From positions 37,001-101,000 of the forward strand of contig CAJQUW010015464.1 of assembly GCA_907163375.1 (NCBI GenBank): DNA of 64,000 bases, given 5' to 3'. The position numbers and the translations under genes are program-made. Below the pieces are notes generated by a model. It had not been told where the DNA came from, searched no databases, and was given only the letters and a program-made list of their open reading frames with translations. Shown in pieces: positions 33,290-44,300 of this stretch (its first letter is position 1; each line of letters starts with the position of its first letter). This stretch comes from Prostheceraeus crozeri (taxonomy: Eukaryota; Platyhelminthes; Polycladida; Euryleptidae).

Positions 33290-33633
33290 GAATTTTTTTC
33301 ATGAGAACTCATGAGATTTATGCGGATTCATGAGATTTTGATGAGGAAATATTTAACTCATGACATTCTCATGATGCTTTGATGAGAACATAATGAGTGG
33401 TAATGATACCATTCATGAGGACAATACGTCATGGTGCGTTCATGGGAAAATCAAGAGCACTCATTGTTTTTTTTGTAAAAGTGAGTTTATAAGTAGTAAG
33501 GTATGCATGGTAGCCTCGAAAGGAAAGAGCCATAAGGAAGCTTATTCAATCGATAAATATCTCCAAGCTTAGTCTATAAATGGTAGAAAGCAAAAAGATA
33601 GAATACATCATAGCAATATGCAACAGCATTCTC
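33290..33633 (+). repeat. TCATGA-rich repeat, long form copy 2
   Basis: It aligns with 25225-25592 over its length: CATGATGCTTTGATGAGAAC, GAGTGGTAATGA, TTCATGAGGACAATA, GTTCATGGGAAAATCA, AAGGTATGCATG and ATATGCAACAGCATT occur in the same order. It has six TCATGA palindromes. Both copies end at the CAACAGCATT string, which may be the true family boundary. Confidence 0.88.
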
Positions 33634-35182
33634 GATATCATGCATATTGCATCTACTGTATACATTCACTGTATATCACTGTAAGCATTCACTGTATACA
33701 GATAATCGTTTGAGTCGACTTACTCTATGGTGCCTACATTCTTAGGCGCACTCTTGATCTCCCTGAATCATGGTAGGACTCCGAGATCCTGATATGTCTA
33801 CAACTGGTTCCCAACCCTTTAGTGCCTCAGCACCACTTGAGATCGACGTTCGCCGCGTACTACTTCGTTTAAAAAATCGATTTTTGTAAGGAAAGATATA
33901 ATTCTTTTTCATTTCAAAGAGATTTATTTTTGCGAACAAAACAAACATGAAACAAAGAGCAGGCATTCTATAAGTTGAGGATGATTCTTCATGAAAATGA
34001 AAATAATTAATTTCATTCCGGCAACTTAGTCTAATTCAAATACTACATTACTCACGCAATTTGAAAATCTATGTTTCAATAAATCGATCTCTGAAGATAA
34101 CGTAGATATCAAAATGAATGCTATTTCAAGATATTGTGTCAAATATCTACGAATAAATACAGGTTGTCATCGTTTTTTAAGAAACGATTGAAAATGTCCA
34201 AAATAACTACGCTCCCTTTATTTTATGATATTAGCTACACAAAAACAATGATTTTTCATGGTGTGCCCTGGACTCAGCAATTATTAGCAATTATTAGTAG
34301 GCCTATAGGTGAAATATAATTTGTTAAAATAAAGATAGCCTACATATTCGCAACAGGAGCAACAGCGGTTCATAAAGTAGAACTAACTGAACGTCCTGTT
34401 AATGTTGCTAGACAAGTAGCAACGACGACAATCTCGTGGAGCATAAAATTCACAACAGTTGGTTAAATATTCTAGTTATAAATCTAGTTAACGATAATCT
34501 AGCTAAAAGTCACTATCAAACAAAAAATATTCTCGACTGGTATTACCGAAAAAAGTTATCTGACAGTTGTATGTAATACATATATTTTTGCTATGTGACT
34601 TAAAGCTGCACATACGAAATGCATAACAGAGGCATGCGAATGAGGATGAATTTGCATCGGTTCTCGTTTATAAAACATACCAACAACTCGTATTTCAGTG
34701 TAAAACAGCCAATCACAGATAGAATATTTCGTATCGCTACATACCAATCACATACGAAAGTAAGTGAGATGTGGTATGAAAAACATACCAGATCTCTGTA
34801 AACATACGAGAATCTCGTATCAGATGTTAGTTTCAAATTGTACGTGATTTTGGTATATGTTTGTATGTAATTTTCGAATCCAGCGATTCACAGTGTATGA
34901 GATACACTGCTAATTCGAACTTTACCAGAAAACTCCTGGCCGGTGTACGAGCCTACAACGGAAGGCATTTGTAGAATATGTTGGAGCTTGTATAATTATG
35001 ATAATTATTGATAATTATGAAGATTATAATATTTTTCTTATTGTAATAGAGCCTGTTGTTTAACCTAATGCCGAGGAAAAAGTGGAATTATTTTCAGAAT
35101 TATTTATGAGCATTTTATGAAAAGGACGAACCTGAATATTACAGTTTAAGGTAATTTTGAAGGAATTGTACCGTAACTAATG
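33634..35182. other. Spacer with two short motif clusters, no gene
   Basis: Four ACTGTA motifs lie at 33654-33696. A cluster of ATACSA/TSGTAT motifs lies at about 34611-34855. Otherwise only short open frames without similarity are seen. The stretch ends where the large tandem array begins. Confidence 0.55.
34611..34855. repeat. Cluster of ATACCA/ATACGA motifs in both orientations
   Basis: Eleven hexamers ATACCA, ATACGA or their complements fall within about 245 bp, alternating in orientation. Often they form CATAC-GA-AA contexts, and one nearly perfect palindrome reads ATACGAGAATCTCGTAT. The arrangement could be a decayed palindromic MITE or a protein-binding cluster. The sequence alone does not decide. 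Confidence 0.5.
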
Positions 35183-37120
35183 CCTATAATACTTTGATTA
35201 ATAATATTTTTTATGAATTTTGTATTCTAATTCATGATTTTTCTGAAAAAGGCTTCGATGGATGATTTCTTAACCATCATATTCAGAATCTGGAGGTCAA
35301 ATTACAAAGGAATGTGAAGAAAAATCTTGTAGGAGATTTCAAAAATGATTAAAAAAATTAAGATTAAAAAAATATATCATCAAAGAAACTTTTTTGTGAG
35401 ATAGGGAATGGTCTGGGCTATCAGAAAATGTGAAGTATTAAATCTTCCTATTTCTAGTTTTTGAGAGAATTCAAATTTTCGGAATGGCGGTATTTTCAGA
35501 CCTTTAAGGCCATTTTTCTCAGAAATTATTACAATTATCGAGGAGTTACATATTATGAACCAATATAACAGTGGGTATAAAGTATCTGCTAAACTCAAAA
35601 GTATCTCAACTTCCTATTGTCATTTGATCAGCTGAAAATGCCACATGAGCCGCCTCTGGATATGCTTTATGTTTATAATTATCAAATACATGTGTAAATA
35701 CATATCTGCAAGTTGCAATATGTGCTCGTACTATGCTGAATCTCTTTGCAGTCATTTGCACAGAGTTCACAGTTGTTACAGTGCTCATGTAAAGTGGCTC
35801 AACATCTACGTATTTAGTGCGGTGCGTACTTTAGTTCATGCTGCTTCATTCGGATATACTAGGCTTCATGTACCGAGTTAATCACTTTCTCTTCCATGTT
35901 CCCTCCTTCTTCGTTACATTCCGATATTATTTTCAACTGGAGTTATTATGTCAACATCTGGTGCAGTCATGTTCGATAGACTAGAGTAAATTGGTCTCAT
36001 TTATTCTGATAATTGCGATCGAATGAACAGCTGTGCAAACAATAGAACAATGCATGCAGCATAATGACTTATATTCGTAAAATCAGCGAGTAAATGAGAC
36101 ATTGCAATACGTGCGAGCTGACCTATCATTTTGGTATTTTCTTGACATCGTTGTGCTCGCTACCCATGCAAGTTTACTGAGACATGGCGACTGCCTCTTC
36201 TATTACAAATTGAATGGACATGAGAGAGCGAGAAAGAGGGTATGCGTGGTATGGTATCGAAAGGGAAGCAGAGCACTATCAGATCTAGATGAGGAATTTA
36301 TAAGGAAGCATGTTATCATTGGGTACAAGAGAACGAACTCAGATTTGCCATGTGCCATTCTGTAACGGCTGTTTTCTTTTGTTGTTGAAGAAAAGGAACG
36401 ATGAATGCTTAATACATGTAATCAGATGAACATGTACGGTGGAATTAATTGATAATTACTCGCAACGTCTAGACAAAAACTTGAATGAACAGCACTCGAA
36501 ATTTAATTGGCACAAGTGATCAAACCAAAAGTGAAACGTTTTGTGGCTTAGTCTATATAGCTTTATAATTCAAATTTCGGTTGAAGGCCTTTTGTGAATT
36601 GATGCAGCCTATGATGTTCCAACCGATGAAATCAAATCTGCGTCACAAATGTTTTCATCTGCATCTGAATGTTTCGTGTTGCTTTCCTTTTTCTGTTGTG
36701 AATATAATTTTACTTTTCAGTGATTTGCCGAGAGCCGAGGAACTATTGTATTAGTTGCTCAATATATTCGAATGCAATTAATACAAAGTATCTGCAGCTT
36801 AAGGCTGGAGCGTCATTCATCATTTTTCATTATTTCTATCACTAACAAAAACAGTAATTTACGTGATGCATCAATAATTTTGTGACAACATTTCAGAATT
36901 TGACTATTTCTTCATAAATTGTAATCTCAACACGGATTATCAAATACTGCTATTGATCATAGAAGGAAATACAAGGGAATACTCTGATGTAAGAAGAACA
37001 TGAGATGTTAGGATGTCAATAAAAAAAATTATTAAATTTCACATACGATGGTATCATAATGAGATGAAAAAATTAGGACTAAAATAGTATATAATGTAGG
37101 TAAGGTCCATCATGTTTCCA

Positions 37121-37167
37121 ACATACATTCATGAATGGAAATCTAAAACTGATCAATGAATGTATGT
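37121..37167. repeat. 12-bp inverted repeat inside the unit
   Basis: ACATACATTCAT at 37121-37132 is the exact complement of ATGAATGTATGT at 37156-37167, with a 23-bp spacer. It recurs in each unit copy that reaches it. Confidence 0.8.
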
Positions 37168-38445
37168 ACAACTGGTTATCAATAAGAAAATGAAGTATTT
37201 CTAGATTCGATACAAAGATTTTCAGATGTTCAGTGGGCAAAAGCTTGTAAACACGCTCATACACAGTACATGAATGCAATCATAAGTACCCCCTCCTTAA
37301 ATCGTATAGAGTGGTTTGTAGTCGTCTATCAAGTACCTCAATAATCAATTAATTTCTATGCCAAATCGAATCTAGCATTCTAGCCATAGAAATGGATCTT
37401 CATCTATGTTTTTGTCTTCCAGATGTCTACGGATAACTATGTAATTTTTCACACTTCATAGTTTTGACATAGCTATTCAGTCCCTTCCATTCAATACTTC
37501 AATACTATTCTGCTGTCAATTGCGATATCAAATAAAACTGCTTATAAGAGCTGGCGAATAAGTAATATCACAGCTGTCGCCACAAATCAACCATTGATTC
37601 CATGCTTCCCTTATAGACTTAATCCTATTCATCTGAGTAAGTTGAAGCAGTGGCGGACGAGGTCTGTTCTCCCTTGATTTGAATCAAATAACACGAAGGA
37701 CTGCAGTTTTTAATTATGGCTTTTCCATCTAGCTATACATATAATGCCTTTCTTCTTAAGTCCAAGTTTGTGGGTTCAGGCATGATTGAAAAAAATCTCG
37801 AGAAAATCCAAATTAATTGATTCTCAGCGATCAGCAGCAGAGTTCAAAGCTTTGGGAGACAATTCAGAATGCTTATAGAAAGGAAATAATAAATTTGGAG
37901 CGCTATCAAAATGTCAATGAAGTTGTATTGCTCCAGAGCTTGAATGGCTAATTCGTGTAAGAAAGAATGAGTTAAAAGAGCTGAACTTTTCTATGTTCCA
38001 TTTGAAGCCAAAGCTTTGTTGTTCAACATAATTATGTGCCATTTTTAATTGTCTTGACTTTTCGATAAAGTAGAGTTCCTTGATATCAGACAACTTTACT
38101 AGAATGGAGTTGCTATAATTGAATGGGAGCAAAACGAATAACAAATGTCTCAATTATTTTATCAACAGCTTTCTTTGTAGTTTGACTCGCTCTTCTCAAT
38201 TATCACTGTTGGAATATCATGCAGATAGCACTTTTTGAGAAATGAGAAAAAATCAAAATGGCGGACAGAAGAACCGAAACTGCAATCTACGTCTCGCTTA
38301 ATATTCATTGTGCATTAATAACAAGTCTTGGTTCATAATGTGCTTAAGAAGGAGACTGTGAGTAAGTGGGTGAGTTAGAACAAATATGATAGTAGACAGT
38401 ATTGTCTGATATTTTAGCTGATAACTGCATGATCCTGTCTGCTCT

Positions 38446-38467
38446 GAACAGCCACTTCTGGCTGTTC
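38446..38467. repeat. Hairpin inside the unit
   Basis: GAACAGCC and GGCTGTTC form a perfect 8-bp stem around ACTTCT. The hairpin sits among several TTGTCT or CTGTCT motifs (38400-38530). The same arrangement is present in all five copies. Confidence 0.75.
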
Positions 38468-39741
38468 TTTGTCTCATATTGTCTGTTGCAATTGTCTCAT
38501 CATAATGACTGATAAATTGTCTGGTATTTGGCTGATCACGGTTTACAATGTACGGTAAAAATACGAAAAGAGTTCATCACAACCCCGTGTTCGATTAAGA
38601 TGGTTGCGAAGAATGTTAGTGGTCTGAACTTACTTGCTTCGGACTGCGTAGAGACATGCCCAAGAAGAATAATTGTTATCAAGAAGGAGAACATTTCGCT
38701 GAGTTTCTGTCTTCATGAATGGACGTGACCGAAATATTTACGTAGCTAGATATGTTTTCATTGCTTGCGTGGTCTCAATTCAAGAGAAACGTGAAAATGT
38801 TTGCGAATCCTACGTGTACAAGAAACGAGTTGGAAGAAGAACAAATAAAGCATATTAATTGAATGTGATTGATTTGAAAGCCACTGATCGTGAAAACAAT
38901 TTCGAATTCGAAAAATATTCTGAGTAGGTAAATTGCTTTATTGAAGTTTACAATGACAGGAGGTGGATCAATCTCTCTAAGTTCATTCGAATATTCCGGG
39001 AATCAGTAGAATAGAAAACAATTTTTTTCAGATCGGAACGAGCGGTGAAAATGTAGCAATATATGAAATCACAGCAACAAGTTGCAAAGTAAAAATCATA
39101 ATATAAAAAAGAGATCATTTGCCAAAACCGATGAATGGGCGACTAAAACGGTGGCTTGGTGCTCGAGGTGCCGTCAAACTACATTACGTTCAACCACGCC
39201 GAGATCTCTAACGAAAAATAGGTCGAAGGAAATGATCCGGGTCAGACTGATACAACCATAGAAGTGGATAATAGTACACTAGAATGAAAGTTTGATGTCT
39301 TGCCTATATAAAATGATGGCACTTTGAAAAATCTATGGTTTATAGATCAGATTCGATGTAAAAGATTATATCATAGTCCAACTATTTGTCAAGTTGATTG
39401 TTGAAATTGTTGACAGCAAATTACAGGATTTTCATGAAGAGAATTTTAGTGAGATGGTGGTATTGTATCATGTGAATAGCCTACTATTCCATTGATTAAC
39501 ATACTGTGTCTATTTCTGCCTGTCATTGACAACTATTATGCAAATTTTCAACACTGGATTAAGAATTAAAATTTGGTTCACAGAGTCATTTTGAAAGTGG
39601 TCGCTGTATTGGTTGGAAGAACATCTCAAGAATTCACAAATAAAATTTCTAATTATTGGATAATTTCCCCGTCAAGCGGTTAAGAAACCTAGTGCCTTTT
39701 TGGAATAAACACACTGAAAGCTTCTTTACCTACGATCATTT

Positions 39742-40300
39742 CTCAGATAAATAGAATGTCGCTGGACCTCTTCAATTAATCATTGAATGACTTATGTGAT
39801 ATAGTTTGATGATATTTTGGAAACTGATATTCGAATGCATGCAGAGATTTTGAAAATTGTTCAAATGTAAAGAACAGGGGAACCCTTCAAAGTAAAATGA
39901 ATAACAGAAGATTTCTTGGCCTGATTTCAAGCTGGACCAATGCATGCTCTGTAAATCTACATTAAAAGTTGCATATGTGTCTGATTATACTCTTGATAGA
40001 TTATAGGAGCGATATCACAAAATGATGAACGTACAGAACGTTTTAAAGGATTTTTTCCTTCTTTGTCATCCTGTCACCGCAGTCTTTCATAAATTCACTA
40101 TTACTTTTGTGTACATGATCTTTGGAAAAGGGCCAACAATCCAGATCACAAACTGACTTGATAATTGAAAATGACAAACAGAAAACAAGAAAACCAGCTC
40201 GCAAAATCTGCATTTTGCCGCAACTAAGTTCCCCCGGAGTGTGCCGTAATTTTCATGCAATTTCCATTCTAGGACTTTCTATGGTATTGTTAATTTCTAT
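39742..40300 (+). repeat. Segment of the unit shared with 16.2-16.8 kb
   Basis: This part of the unit has a diverged relative outside the array at 16229-16783, in the same orientation. It is present in copies 1-4 within the window. The clear boundaries suggest an older dispersed repeat that lay in the unit before the unit was amplified. Confidence 0.85.
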
Positions 40301-40774
40301 GGATACAACACGTCATTCCTACAACACGAATATTTATTAGTGTAGTGATGGAATGAAGTAGGAACAAAAAAAGGTGGAGTTCTTTAAAATGTAAATAGCA
40401 GAATTTGATGCAAGGTTTACTTAAGCAAACTAAATGTGCATGTAATTGATGCGGGCATCAATGTAGGAATACCATATGAGATTTCAAGGTAGGTAATGTA
40501 CAAATCAGAGACCGAGTTAGCAGTTATCTAATTAGGTGGTTACCGTTATCCCGTTATCCGGTTATCAAATCATTAGCAGTGTTAGACAGTGGCGTCGGGT
40601 GCGCCCAGACCATAGGCATTCACTCGGCATTGGAATACTATTTCTATACCAGACTTTTTATGTTACAACATTAATTTTCATAAAAGCTGAATTTTGAATA
40701 ACAATTTCCCGAACATTTTTTAAGGCCAAGTAAATGTGCACACGAGAAGTGATTGCTCATGTCTCTTAACCGCC

Positions 40775-41292
40775 TTACTCAAGGAACTGATTATTATATC
40801 CCCTCTCTGTCCAGACCACATTTTCTCGAGTAAAAAATAGGCAAGGGAACAGTTTCTTGCGTTTCTCATGACCGGTCAGCCGCTCACATGTTTGAAATTC
40901 TGATGCATTAAAATGTCTTGTGTATTCCTTATTTCTTTCTCTGTGAGTACTTTCAATTTTTATATCAGGTGTTGGCCCACCTTGCTTGACGACTGTCATC
41001 TTTTCAGTACATTCAGTACATCCATCGAAGACTTTTATCACACTGAAAAGTGTTTCTCCGGAAATTTGAATAATTGGCTGAAGGTAATTTGAATAATTGG
41101 CCACAACAAAGGAACAACATCTCCGAGAAAAGTTTCAATAGTACGCGCAACTTCCTCAAAAAATGTTGAAAAATTGCGCTCGATTGCAACAATCGATATT
41201 TTGCCTTTCGTATCAGCTTTTTGAAGTTTGGGATCATGCAGTTCTCGAATGTTTTGGTAATGATTTGGACGAAAAGTATTTGCGTATTTCAT
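40775..41292 (-). other. Two overlapping open frames split at a direct repeat
   Basis: One frame starts at ATG 41292 (84 codons, includes DTKGKISIVAIERNFSTFFE). The other runs from 41104 to 40775 in a different frame (includes DGCTECTEKMTVVKQ). They overlap at 41038-41104, where the 15-mer AATTTGAATAATTGG occurs twice, offset by 23 bp (41063-41077 and 41086-41100). The offset is not a multiple of three, so each frame becomes the other across the repeat. Product unknown. The arrangement recurs in copies 2-4. It could be a decayed exon captured by the repeat, or chance. Confidence 0.4.
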
Positions 41293-41368
41293 GATGCGGC
41301 CGAATTTTGTTTGTAAATAACTAATAACTAATGAATGTCATTGTTGGAAAGCTGGTAATTAACAATAG

Positions 41369-44300
41369 GCCTATAATACTTTGATTAATAATATTTTTTA
41401 TGAATTTTTTATTCTAATTCATGATTTTTCTCAAAAAGGCTTCGATGGATGATTTCTTAACCATCATATTCAGAATCTGGAGGTCAAATTACAAAGGAAT
41501 GTGAAGAAAAATCTTGTAGGAGATTTCAAAAATGATTAAAAAAATTAAGATTAAAAAAATATATCATCAAAGAAACTTTTTTGTGAGATAGGGAATGGTC
41601 TGGGCTATCAGAAAATGTGAAGTATTAAATCTTCCTATTTCTAGTTTTTGAGAGAATTCAAATTTTCGGAATGGCGGTATTTTCAGACCTTTAAGGCCAT
41701 TTTTCTCAGAAATTATTATAATTATCGAGGAGTTACATATTATGAACCAATATAACAGTGGGTATAAAGTATCTGCTAAACTCAAAAGTATCTCAACTTC
41801 CTATTGTCATTTGATCAGCTGAAAATGCCACATGAGCCGCCTCTGGATATGCTTTATGTTTATAATTATCAAATACATGTGTAAATACATATCTGCAAGT
41901 TGCAATATGTGCTCGTACTATGCTGAATCTCTTTGCAGTCATTTGCACAGAGTTCACAGTTGTTACAGTGCTCATGTAAAGTGGCTCATAACATCTGCGT
42001 ATTTAGTGCGGTGCGTACTTTAGTTCATGCTGCTTCATTCGGATATACTAGGCTTCATGTACCGAGTTAATCACTTTCTCTTCCATGTTCCCTCCTTCTT
42101 CGTTACATTCCGATATTATTTTTAACTGGAGTTATTATGTCAACATCTGGTGCAGTCATGTTCGATAGACTAGAGTAAATTGGTCTCATTTATTCTGATA
42201 ATTGCGATCGAATGAACAGCTGTGCAAACAATAGAACAATGCATGCAGCATAATGATTTATATTCGTAAAATCAGCGAGTAAAACAGACATTGCTATACG
42301 TGCGAGCTGACCTATCATTTTGGTATTTTCTTGACATCGCTGTGCTCGCTACCCATGCAAGTTTACTGAGACATGGCGACTGCCTCTTCTATTACAAATT
42401 GAATGGACATGAGAGAGCGAGAAAGAGGGTATGCGTGGTATGGTATCGAAAGGGAAGCAGAGCACCATCAGATCTAGATGAGGAATCTATAAGGAAGCAT
42501 GTTATCATTGGGTACAAGAGAACGAACTCAGATTTGCCATGTGCCATTCTGTAACGGCTGTTTTCTTTTGTTGTTGAAGAAAAGGAACGATGAATGCTTA
42601 ATACATGTAATCAGATGAACATGTACCGTGGAATTAATTGATAATTACTCGCAACGTCTAGACAAAAACTTGAATGAATAGCACTCGAAATTTAATTGGC
42701 ACAAGTGATCAAACCAAAAGTGAAACGTTTTGTGGCTTAGTCTATATAGCTTTATAATTCAAATTTCGGTTGAAGGCCTTTTGTGAATTGATGCAGCCTA
42801 TGATGTTCCAACCGATGAAATCAAATCTGCGTCACAAATGTTTTCATCTGCATCTGAATGTTTCGTGTTGCTTTCCTTTTTCTGTTGTGAATATAATTTT
42901 ACTTTTCAGTGATTTGCCGAGAGCCGAGGAACTATTGTATTAGTTGCTCAATATATTCGAATGCAATTAATACAAAGTATCTGCAGCTTAAGGCTGGAGC
43001 GTCATTCATCATTTTTCATTATTTCTATCACTAACAAAAACAGTAATTTACGTGATGCATCAATAATTTTGTGACAACATTTCAGAATTTGACTATTTCT
43101 TCATAAATTGTAATCTCAACACGGATTATCAAATACTGCTATTGATCATAGAAGGAAATACAAGGGAATACCTCTGATGTAAGAAGAAAATGAGATGTTA
43201 GGATGTCAATAAAAAAAATTATTAAATTTCACATACGATGGTATCATAATGAGATGAAAAAATTAGGACTAAAATAGTATATAATGTAGGTAAGGTCCAT
43301 CATGTTTCCAACATACATTCATGAATGGAAATCTAAAACTGATCAATGAATGTATGTACAACTGGTTATCAATAAGAAAATGAAGTATTTCTAGATTCGA
43401 TACAAAGATTTTCAGATGTTCAGTGGGCAAAAGCTTGTAAACACGCTCATACACAGTACATGAATGCAATCATAAGTACCCCCTCCTTAAATCGTATAGA
43501 GTGGTTTGTAGTCGTCTATCAAGTACCTCAATAATCAATTAATTTCTATGCCAAATCGAATCTAGCATTCTAGCCATAGAAATGGATCTTCATCTATGTT
43601 TTTGTCTTCTAGATGTCTACGGATAACTATGTAATTTTTCACACTTCATAGTTTTGACATAGCTATTCAGTCCCTTCCATTCAATACTTCAATACTATTC
43701 TGCTGTCAATTGCGATATCAAATAAAACTGCTTATAAGAGCTGGCGAATAAGTAATATCACAGCTGTCGCCACAAATCAACCATTGATTCCATACTTCCC
43801 TTATAGACTTAATCCTATTCATCTGAGTAAGTTGAAGCAGTGGCGGACGAGGTCTCTTCTCCCTTGATTTGAATCAAATAACACGAAGGACTGCAGTTTT
43901 TAATTATGGCTTTTCCATCTAGCTATACATATAATGCCTTTCTTCTTAAGTCCAAGTTTGTGGGTTCAGGCATGATTGAAAAAAATCTCGAGAAAATCCA
44001 AATTAATTGATTCTCAGCGATCAGCAGCAGAGTTCAAAGCTTTGGGCGACAATTCAGAATGCTTATAGAAAGGAAATAATAAATTTGGAGCGCTATCAAA
44101 ATGTCAATGAAGTTGTATTGCTCCAGAGCTTGAATGGCTAATTCGTGTAAGAAAGAATGAGTTAAAAGAGCTGAACTTTTCTATGTTCCATTTGAAGCCA
44201 AAGCTTTGTTGTTCAACATAATTATGTGCCATTTTTAATTGTCTTGACTTTTCGATAAAGTAGAGTTCCTTGATATCAGACAACTTTACTAGAATGGAGT

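Larger units (their letters stand above)
35183..41368. repeat. 6.19-kb tandem repeat unit, copy 1
   Basis: Copy 1 is 6186 bp. Homology with the later copies begins at CCTATAATACTTTGATTAAT, and the sequence before it (ending ACCGTAACTAAT) is unrelated to the end of a unit, so this is the left border of the array. The unit is AT-rich, contains only short open frames, mostly with non-ATG starts, and no recognisable gene or RNA. Confidence 0.97.

Noticed and set aside
36102-36365. 87-codon plus-strand open frame repeated in every unit
   Set aside because: It starts at TTG, most differences between units change the residue (V/A, L/P, F/S), and no family is recognised.
38528-38728. 66-codon plus-strand open frame kept in all units
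   Set aside because: It begins with TTG and resembles no known protein. Conservation between units merely reflects recent amplification.
40122-40340. Open frame also present in the diverged copy at 16604-16807, suggesting conserved coding
   Set aside because: A codon-by-codon comparison gives about 14 amino-acid-changing and 5 silent differences, near the neutral ratio. The frame starts at TTG. It looks like non-coding repeat.
37648-40610. CAGTGGCGGACG (about 37648) and CAGTGGCGTCGG (about 40587) as a pair of hAT ends within the unit
   Set aside because: Both lie in the same orientation, not inverted, and no 8-bp duplication was found.
35183-41368. The 6.19-kb unit as an rDNA, histone, 5S or snRNA cluster
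   Set aside because: None of the conserved strings of 5S, U1, U2 or U6 RNA, histone genes or rRNA is visible on either strand.
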